In this document: positions 5,334-9,469 of the stretch, piece after piece
How the letters are laid out: each line of letters starts with the position of its first letter
Numbering within the stretch: position 1 is the first letter of the stretch
DNA from: an uncultured Eubacterium sp.
Lineage (GTDB): Bacteria; Bacillota; Clostridia; Lachnospirales; Lachnospiraceae
NCBI GenBank assembly: GCA_910580075.1
Contig: CAJTVR010000137.1
Coordinates: forward strand, 1 to 9,469
Direction: 5' to 3'
Length of the DNA: 9,469 nt
Made by a program: the position numbers and the translations under genes
The notes under the pieces: generated by a model
What the model was told of the DNA's origin: nothing
What the model saw: the letters and a program-made list of their open reading frames with translations, nothing else
The model's database searches: none

Positions 5334-6893
5334 TTACCTTCTCCTATCCTGCCCCATCTTCATTTTCTTTTTTAAACCTGATTTTGCAATCCCACAGATA
5401 TTTCTGATATAAACCCTTAATAAATCCATTTCATCACTCCGGTAAAAAACAGCCAGATTTACCGCATTTGGAATCATGATACATACAAGCATCTTTATGA
5501 TAAAGCCGGCAGCCGTGTCATCCGAAAACTCTGCAGCATATACAGTAACTGCAGCTTCTATAGCGAATAGAATAAGATTACGAAACTGCCTCAGAATATA
5601 ATCACGTTTCTTTTCAATAACATATTCTTTAAATACAACCGCTGCCCTCCCGAACCAGAATCCCAGCTGACTGACTGCTGTTCCAAGCATGACTCCTGCG
5701 ATTCCTAAAGGCTTTACAAGGAAAAGTGAGATCATTATATTGGCCAGAGTCGCTGTTACCGTATATTTTCTATCAATATCATATCTTCCAAAGCAGTTTC
5801 TATAAAGCATAACACCCAGATATGCATAGGCCATATATACATTGATTGAGAAAAAAGAAACAAATAACATTCCCAGACAGTACTGTTTTCCAAATACAAG
5901 TGAAATAAAAGGATTAAACAGCACAAAATAAGAAATACCGGCAAAACTAGCAAGAAAAAAACTCATTAAATCAAACATCCTGAAAATCAGTATCCCTTCT
6001 TCTTTATCTGTGGAATAAATAAAATTTCCGATAGAAGCCTGTAGCGGATTCGTAATTCTGGTAATCAGCTGACTGACTTTGGATGAAACCAGCATATAAT
6101 TAGAATAGATTCCAACGCTTTTTAATCCTAAAAATGCAGATATGATGATGTTATCTGTACCTCCGTAAACTGTACCGCATATTTTTATGATTACTCCGTT
6201 TTTTAAATCTTCCCATATACCAAGTTCCTGAATTTCCTGAAACGATGTCTTTTTTTTATGATCTACAAACTGAAATTCCCTGCCTGCTTTTAAGGCAATC
6301 AGACAATTTGCAATCATACTGAACACAATCGTCGTCAGCAGATATAAGATATAGCTTCTAAAAACTGTAATCACTAAAATCTTTACCATACTGGAACTCA
6401 TCGAACACCAGAAATCTGTCTTTATATTTTCAGACTCTTTCTGGCTTGCGGAAAACAGTATTCTTTTATAAGCTAAAAAATAAGTACATAAGACAGAAGA
6501 CAGCTGAAGCAGATAAACGATTCTAATGTAATTCCAGTCCAAAACTTCATCTGCAATCATAAACTGAAGAAACGGAATAAATGCAATTCCCAGAACCAGC
6601 ACCGCCATGCCTGCCATTCTGTACAGACTTTTATATATGGCTGTCAGCCTGTTTATTTCTGCTTCATCCCCTTTGGAAAAAGCTGGAAAAAGCCTGTAAT
6701 ACACTACGGCATCTATCCCAAAATCAGCCAGTGCCAGAAGTGAAAATACATTTCCAAACAGACCCTCATACCCTAGAAATATCACATCGATACACTCTAC
6801 AAAACATTTCCTCACCAGCAGGCCGAGTACTACAAGCAGTGCATATGAAATAACAGCATATGCTGTATTGCGCATCACATTTCTGGTACGCAT
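5334..6893 (-). CDS. Wzx-type polysaccharide flippase (MOP superfamily)
   Basis: This integral membrane protein is predicted to flip an undecaprenyl-linked oligosaccharide from the cytoplasmic to the outer face of the membrane. At 519 residues it is the usual size. It starts with a basic stretch and hydrophobic helix (about 11-27), then the characteristic FLGYEGLFGNVFSLLALADFG (39-59) and YRLFPAFSKGD. Many hydrophobic segments follow, with GGTDNIIISAFLGLKSVGIYSNY (244-266), a strong marker for this family, in the middle. The ATG at 6893 lies 19 bases inside the preceding SDR gene, with an AGGAAAG ribosome binding site about 9 bases upstream. The stop abuts the GT11 start. It carries an A8 run encoding KKK at 213-215. 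The exported substrate is presumably the fucosylated repeat unit, inferred from context. wzx would be the conventional name, but the locus is incomplete and no partner wzy is visible. Confidence 0.9.
   Translation of the reverse strand: MRTRNVMRNTAYAVISYALLVVLGLLVRKCFVECIDVIFLGYEGLFGNVFSLLALADFGIDAVVYYRLFPAFSKGDEAEINRLTAIYKSLYRMAGMAVLVLGIAFIPFLQFMIADEVLDWNYIRIVYLLQLSSVLCTYFLAYKRILFSASQKESENIKTDFWCSMSSSMVKILVITVFRSYILYLLTTIVFSMIANCLIALKAGREFQFVDHKKKTSFQEIQELGIWEDLKNGVIIKICGTVYGGTDNIIISAFLGLKSVGIYSNYMLVSSKVSQLITRITNPLQASIGNFIYSTDKEEGILIFRMFDLMSFFLASFAGISYFVLFNPFISLVFGKQYCLGMLFVSFFSINVYMAYAYLGVMLYRNCFGRYDIDRKYTVTATLANIMISLFLVKPLGIAGVMLGTAVSQLGFWFGRAAVVFKEYVIEKKRDYILRQFRNLILFAIEAAVTVYAAEFSDDTAAGFIIKMLVCIMIPNAVNLAVFYRSDEMDLLRVYIRNICGIAKSGLKKKMKMGQDRRR
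6250..6257 (-). repeat. A8 tract in the flippase gene
   Basis: Eight A in the coding strand followed by G make CAT AAA AAA AAG (residues 212-215), which also contains an A AAA AAG heptamer in slippery phase. The gene is in frame at A8. Such runs are common by chance in A/T-rich genes, so I give it only modest weight as a possible variable site. Confidence 0.4.
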
Positions 6894-7813
6894 GAAATCA
6901 CTTTCCTTTCACCATTTCTGTAAGATTCAGCAACTGCTCTGATACCTTCTTCAAAAGAAATTTCAGGCTCAAATCCCAGCTCCTGCCATAAGTTACCAGT
7001 ATCTGCCTGCAATCCGTATACGTCTGTTTCTTTTATATCGTTATATACACATATATTCCTGTCTTCCAGCACTTTTTCAAGAATCTGCATATATTCTTTT
7101 AAAGGTCTTGCCAGACCGTTTGCAATCCGGTAGCAGCTGGTCTTTTCAATGTCTCTGCCAAGAAGATAAAATATTCTGCCAGCATCTTTTTCATACAGAT
7201 AATCCCACATCTGGTTTCCACTCGTTAAACAGGCTTTTTCACCTTTTAACCACTGGCTGATGACATAATCAATCAAAGTTCCCTCGTTATCATATCTGCC
7301 ATAAACGCTGAATATCCTTCCCCATATATGAACCATGTGATATTTTTCGCAAAGTTTTCTGCTAAATATGCCTGATGCATATTTCGCTGCTCCATACGAT
7401 GTTTCCGGTGCAAATCGTGTAACAGCACTGACCGGCCCGTCCACTCTTCCATACTCTGCCTGCGAGCCGGCTCCCACAAATTTTGTGCATCCGCACTCTG
7501 CTGCCAGCTTCACAGCGTCCAGAGTATACCGGATATTCTGTTCCTGAACAAACGGATGCTCACGCTCTTCTTTAGCCGTTCCCGCCCATGCAAAATGATA
7601 GAATACATCACAGCTGTCTGGTATCGTATTCACCGTTTCCAATGAATCCAGACTGCTCTCAACAATATGAAGCAGGCGGCTTTCCAAAAGTCTTGCACGC
7701 CGTTTGGTATTCTTTCTGATTACTGCATACACTTCTACGCCATTTTGCACTGCTTCTTCAATCAGTGCAGCTCCGATCATGCTTGTAGCGCCAGTCACAA
7801 TTATTTTTTTCAA
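6875..7813 (-). CDS. Extended-SDR NAD(P)-dependent sugar-nucleotide epimerase/reductase
   Basis: This is a cytoplasmic enzyme that modifies a nucleotide-linked sugar; the substrate is not certain. The Rossmann motif is near the N-terminus as GATSMIG (residues 8-14 from the TTG start), with Ser where the middle Gly of GxxGxxG usually stands. Further on come FAWAGT (75-80), GAGSQAEYG with a candidate catalytic Ser (about 114-122) and the catalytic pair in YGAAK (Tyr140/Lys144). I prefer the TTG start at 7813 because AGGTGG lies 8 bases upstream and it gives the usual MKKIIVTGAT start. A GTG at 7825 would add four residues but has a poor site. The 3' end overlaps the flippase by 19 bases. It follows a transketolase-like remnant, which hints at a CDP-linked deoxy or branched sugar pathway such as abequose/paratose-type reductases. 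Epimerase or reductase activity cannot be separated by sequence alone. Confidence 0.85.
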   Translation of the reverse strand: MKKIIVTGATSMIGAALIEEAVQNGVEVYAVIRKNTKRRARLLESRLLHIVESSLDSLETVNTIPDSCDVFYHFAWAGTAKEEREHPFVQEQNIRYTLDAVKLAAECGCTKFVGAGSQAEYGRVDGPVSAVTRFAPETSYGAAKYASGIFSRKLCEKYHMVHIWGRIFSVYGRYDNEGTLIDYVISQWLKGEKACLTSGNQMWDYLYEKDAGRIFYLLGRDIEKTSCYRIANGLARPLKEYMQILEKVLEDRNICVYNDIKETDVYGLQADTGNLWQELGFEPEISFEEGIRAVAESYRNGERKVISCVPEM

Positions 7814-7821
7814 GCAGGCTG

Positions 7822-7827
7822 CCACCT
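7822..7827 (-). promoter_or_regulatory. Ribosome binding site (AGGTGG) deciding a TTG start
   Basis: AGGTGG sits 8 bases upstream of the TTG at 7813, the best spacing in this gap. The GTG at 7825 is itself inside this motif, which argues against its use as the start of the SDR gene. Confidence 0.6.
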
Positions 7828-7846
7828 TTCTACAATCTTATTTTTT

Positions 7847-7868
7847 CTTTATCTTTTCTTTATCTTTT
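7847..7868 (-). repeat. Perfect 11-bp tandem duplication across a stop codon
   Basis: Two adjacent identical copies of the coding-strand unit AAAAGATAAAG span the end of the C45/transketolase-like ORF. Each copy has a TAA, so the gene has two successive stops and the duplication changes only the spacing to the SDR gene. It looks like a simple replication slippage product. Confidence 0.7.
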
Positions 7869-8033
7869 TCTGCTCAGTGCATACATCATAGCATTTTCCA
7901 GGCCCTGTACATCATACCCATACTTATGGTATAAATAAGGTGCATGAGCCATTGCATCAAAGCGGTCCGGGATTCCTGCATTTATGAACACAGCAGATAT
8001 GCCATGAGCTGCTATAATATTTGCGGCATACTG
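7860..8033 (-). pseudogene. Transketolase C-terminal remnant fused in frame to the C45 ORF
   Basis: From about residue 334 the ORF reads QYAANIIAAHGISAVFINAG, then IPDRFDAMAHAPYLYHKYGY and DVQGLENAMMYALS. This matches the end of transketolase C-terminal domains, where an amphipathic segment leads to G-[IV]-P-D-[RK]-F, a short linker, a Leu/Tyr-rich turn, K/E-Y-G and a final helix. The thiamine-binding and Pyr domains are absent, so it has no transketolase activity. I infer it is the 3' end of the gene that originally preceded the SDR gene in this operon. The junction is near 8033-8045, but its exact base needs alignment. Confidence 0.6.
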
Positions 8034-9032
8034 GCCCAGTCTGCTATCTTCCACAAATTTTTTGCGTGATGGGTTTCCCTCAACCCTAAAAATCTTTCTG
8101 TTTTTAACATCGTAAATGACTGACCATACGGTATCTGCTCCTTTGTTTCTTTCGTATTGACACATAAATCCATGTTTACCCGATAAAATATCTCCTGCCA
8201 ATTCAGCAGAAAAATGATTTTGATTTTTCCTTAGCGCATTATAGGCAACCGAGTATCTTTCATCTGAACGCCAGTTATCTATGGCATGATTATTGTATTC
8301 CATCATTTTTTGAGAAACAAAACCATTTGTAGCTACAACAAAATCGTTATTTCCTGTCGGCTCTATTACTTCAATATGATTGCAATTACATTCTATAACA
8401 GCAAAATTCCCAATACTATCCATGACGGTTAACGTCTGCTGTGATGCAATAGGTATCATATGCAGACTTTCAATAACTTCATCAGTAGTTTTACATTTTT
8501 CCAATAAATATCGTACCAACAAGCCTGAATTAAATCCTGCCTTTATAATTTGGGGATAGATAAACGTAAGACCAACAGCTAAACCATATTCATTTATTCC
8601 GTCCTCCATTTCTATAAATGCAGTGGTATTTCCATTAAAACCATACACTCCGTTTAATTTGTATAAGCAATTCATGTATAGTTTTTCCAACGCAACAAGA
8701 AAATCGCTGTTCCTGCCAAAGATAAGATTATCATTATCTTTAAACGCAAAACAGGTACAATGATTATTAAATTCAAAACAATACATGCTCAATAGAAACG
8801 TATAATAATCTTCGTACCTGCCTTTTTGCCCATCTGCTAATCCCCTAATTTCATCTAATACTTCGGGATAGTATCTTTCGTAGACAGGCAGACATTCCCT
8901 CGCAAATGTTTTACGTTCCTCTGTTACCTTTAATGTTGGTGCTTGGTTTATATGTTTCCCATTTTTATGCAACATATTTCCCCAATTATAGCCTGTTTCA
9001 TAATGACTTTTTTTAAATCTTCCATGATACAT
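7860..9032 (-). CDS. C45-type Ntn-hydrolase/acyltransferase with a transketolase-like C-terminal tail
   Basis: Residues 1-~333 look like the C45 (acyl-CoA:6-aminopenicillanic acid acyltransferase-like) Ntn-hydrolases, which self-cleave before a Cys to expose the nucleophile and act on amide bonds of acylated amines or peptides. The motif HCTCFAF puts the likely nucleophile at Cys92. GRNSDF (106-111) matches the GQNWDF motif of the penicillin acyltransferase, and NEYGLAVGL (147-155) is typical. The true substrate is unknown; there is no signal peptide, so it is probably cytoplasmic. The last ~57 residues (AGIPDRF, PYLYHKYGYDVQGLENA) look like a transketolase C-terminus, not a C45 domain, and are about 43% GC against about 35% for the body just before, counted by eye. 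ATG at 9032 has AGGAGG about 10 bases upstream and its own promoter. The fusion probably arose by recombination; whether the tail affects activity is unknown. Confidence 0.8.
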   Translation of the reverse strand: MYHGRFKKSHYETGYNWGNMLHKNGKHINQAPTLKVTEERKTFARECLPVYERYYPEVLDEIRGLADGQKGRYEDYYTFLLSMYCFEFNNHCTCFAFKDNDNLIFGRNSDFLVALEKLYMNCLYKLNGVYGFNGNTTAFIEMEDGINEYGLAVGLTFIYPQIIKAGFNSGLLVRYLLEKCKTTDEVIESLHMIPIASQQTLTVMDSIGNFAVIECNCNHIEVIEPTGNNDFVVATNGFVSQKMMEYNNHAIDNWRSDERYSVAYNALRKNQNHFSAELAGDILSGKHGFMCQYERNKGADTVWSVIYDVKNRKIFRVEGNPSRKKFVEDSRLGQYAANIIAAHGISAVFINAGIPDRFDAMAHAPYLYHKYGYDVQGLENAMMYALSRKR

Positions 9033-9045
9033 TTTCTTTGTTCCT

Positions 9046-9065
9046 CCTACTATTTTTTGAGTAGG
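9046..9065 (-). promoter_or_regulatory. Small hairpin over the ribosome binding site of the C45 gene
   Basis: CCTACT and AGTAGG form a perfect 6-bp stem with an 8-base loop in the leader. The 3' arm runs straight into the AGGAGG ribosome binding site of the C45 gene, so folding could partly hide it. The stem is short, and it lacks the U run of a terminator. A regulatory role is an inference. Confidence 0.35.
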
Positions 9066-9081
9066 CGCCCGCTCTGATTAA

Positions 9082-9110
9082 ATGCTAACAGAATAAAAAA
9101 TTTAAGTCAA
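9082..9110 (-). promoter_or_regulatory. Sigma-A-type promoter upstream of the C45 gene and glycan operon
   Basis: TTGACT (9110-9105) and TAGCAT (9087-9082) are separated by exactly 17 bases with an A/T-rich spacer, a good -35/-10 pair pointing at the C45 gene. Transcription would start near 9075. The -35 box overlaps the last codons of the 98-residue ORF. No terminator is visible between this promoter and fcl, so it may drive the whole downstream glycan operon. Confidence 0.6.
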
Positions 9111-9398
9111 TGAAATAAAATTACTTATTCCTTTATTCTTTGCAATCATCATCTGCCTTGCCCGTTCCCTCTGCTCGGTGCTGACTGTCCTCGGCTTTCG
9201 GTAACTGACGAGTGACTTCGGAAAGGAATAGGTCTTAAATACCTCGTCCTGCCCTGTCAGCTTGTATGTGTCGGGATAATCGGCAACAAGTGTGTCAAGT
9301 TTCCGCATGACTGCCTTATCTCTTGTGTAGAGGGTGGCGGTCTGTTCTCCTGCATTATAATTGAGAATACTTTCCTGCTCATATCGTGATAGTTTCAT
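9102..9398 (-). CDS. Conserved hypothetical protein of a type found in conjugative elements (98 aa)
   Basis: A small basic, soluble protein beginning MKLSRYEQESILNYNAGEQT, followed by TRDKAVMRKLDTLVADYPDT and a SYRKPRTVSTEQRERARQMM region. I associate closely similar proteins with integrative and conjugative elements of Firmicutes, where the function is unknown; this is recollection, not a search. ATG at 9398 has a GGGGG ribosome-binding stretch about 10 bases upstream. The last residues (SNFISLT) overlap the -35 box of the next promoter and may differ from relatives if the element ends here. It is co-directional with everything else but is separated by a promoter from the glycan operon. No enzymatic or DNA-binding motif was recognised with confidence. 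Confidence 0.75.
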   Translation of the reverse strand: MKLSRYEQESILNYNAGEQTATLYTRDKAVMRKLDTLVADYPDTYKLTGQDEVFKTYSFPKSLVSYRKPRTVSTEQRERARQMMIAKNKGISNFISLT

Positions 9399-9428
9399 AA
9401 ACCCATATCCCCCTTCAATGTCGTCAAC

Positions 9429-9467
9429 TTAAGCCGAAAATCCGCTAACTATAAATTTACGCGTATG
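9429..9467 (-). CDS. Possible 3' end of a gene entering from the right edge
   Basis: One minus-strand frame is open from the window edge and ends HTRKFIVSGFSA then TAA at 9431-9429, 30 bases before the 98-residue gene. The other two frames close almost immediately. Twelve codons are too few to call a family or be sure that it is coding. Confidence 0.2.
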   Translation of the reverse strand, partial: HTRKFIVSGFSA

Positions 9468-9469
9468 AA

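Noticed and set aside
7826..7859. T-rich tract between the C45 and SDR genes as a transcription terminator
   Set aside because: There is no stable GC stem before the A/T-rich stretch; it is a tandem 11-bp duplication, so transcription probably reads through.
1..9469. CRISPR arrays, tRNA/rRNA genes, riboswitches and insertion sequences
   Set aside because: No regularly spaced repeats, clover-leaf-like segments, conserved rRNA stretches, transposase motifs or terminal inverted repeats were seen on either strand.

Overview
The window reads as part of a Gram-positive gut-type genome, most likely Firmicutes/Lachnospiraceae. This rests on the moderate-to-low GC, the strong AGGAGG-type ribosome binding sites, and the style of the flippase and glycosyltransferase proteins. 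The taxon is an inference. Every credible gene is on the minus strand, so transcription runs from the right edge (9469) to the left edge (1). No rRNA, tRNA, CRISPR array or intact insertion sequence was seen, and no gene-free stretch exceeds 300 bases.

Right edge (about 9040-9469): a 98-residue protein of a type I associate with integrative/conjugative elements, then a good sigma-A-like promoter (TTGACT-N17-TAGCAT) and a small hairpin over a ribosome binding site. Next is a C45-type Ntn-hydrolase/acyltransferase ORF (7860-9032). Its last ~57 residues look like the C-terminal tail of a transketolase, so it is probably a chimera marking where foreign DNA replaced the front of an older sugar operon.

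Centre and left (about 150-7825): a tightly packed surface-glycan operon. In order of transcription it has an extended-SDR sugar-nucleotide reductase/epimerase, a Wzx-type flippase, a GT11 (alpha-1,2-fucosyltransferase-type) gene, a GT10 (alpha-1,3/4-fucosyltransferase-type) gene, a third glycosyltransferase split by a -1 frameshift, GDP-mannose 4,6-dehydratase (gmd) and GDP-L-fucose synthase (fcl). Genes overlap or are separated by 0-50 bases, with no terminator seen. The last two enzymes convert GDP-mannose to GDP-L-fucose, the donor for the fucosyltransferases. The flippase would export the lipid-linked fucosylated unit. No polymerase, initiating transferase or chain-length regulator is present, so this is only part of the locus.

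The most interesting signal is switchability. Two of the three glycosyltransferase genes carry an uninterrupted run of nine G (coding strand) inside the reading frame, the classic form of a slipped-strand phase-variation tract. The third glycosyltransferase also needs a -1 frameshift, and a T TTA AAG heptamer in the correct phase lies inside the short window where that shift must happen. Together this looks like a phase-variable, fucosylated, possibly blood-group/Lewis-like surface glycan in a Gram-positive gut bacterium. It resembles in logic the variable fucosyltransferases of Helicobacter pylori.
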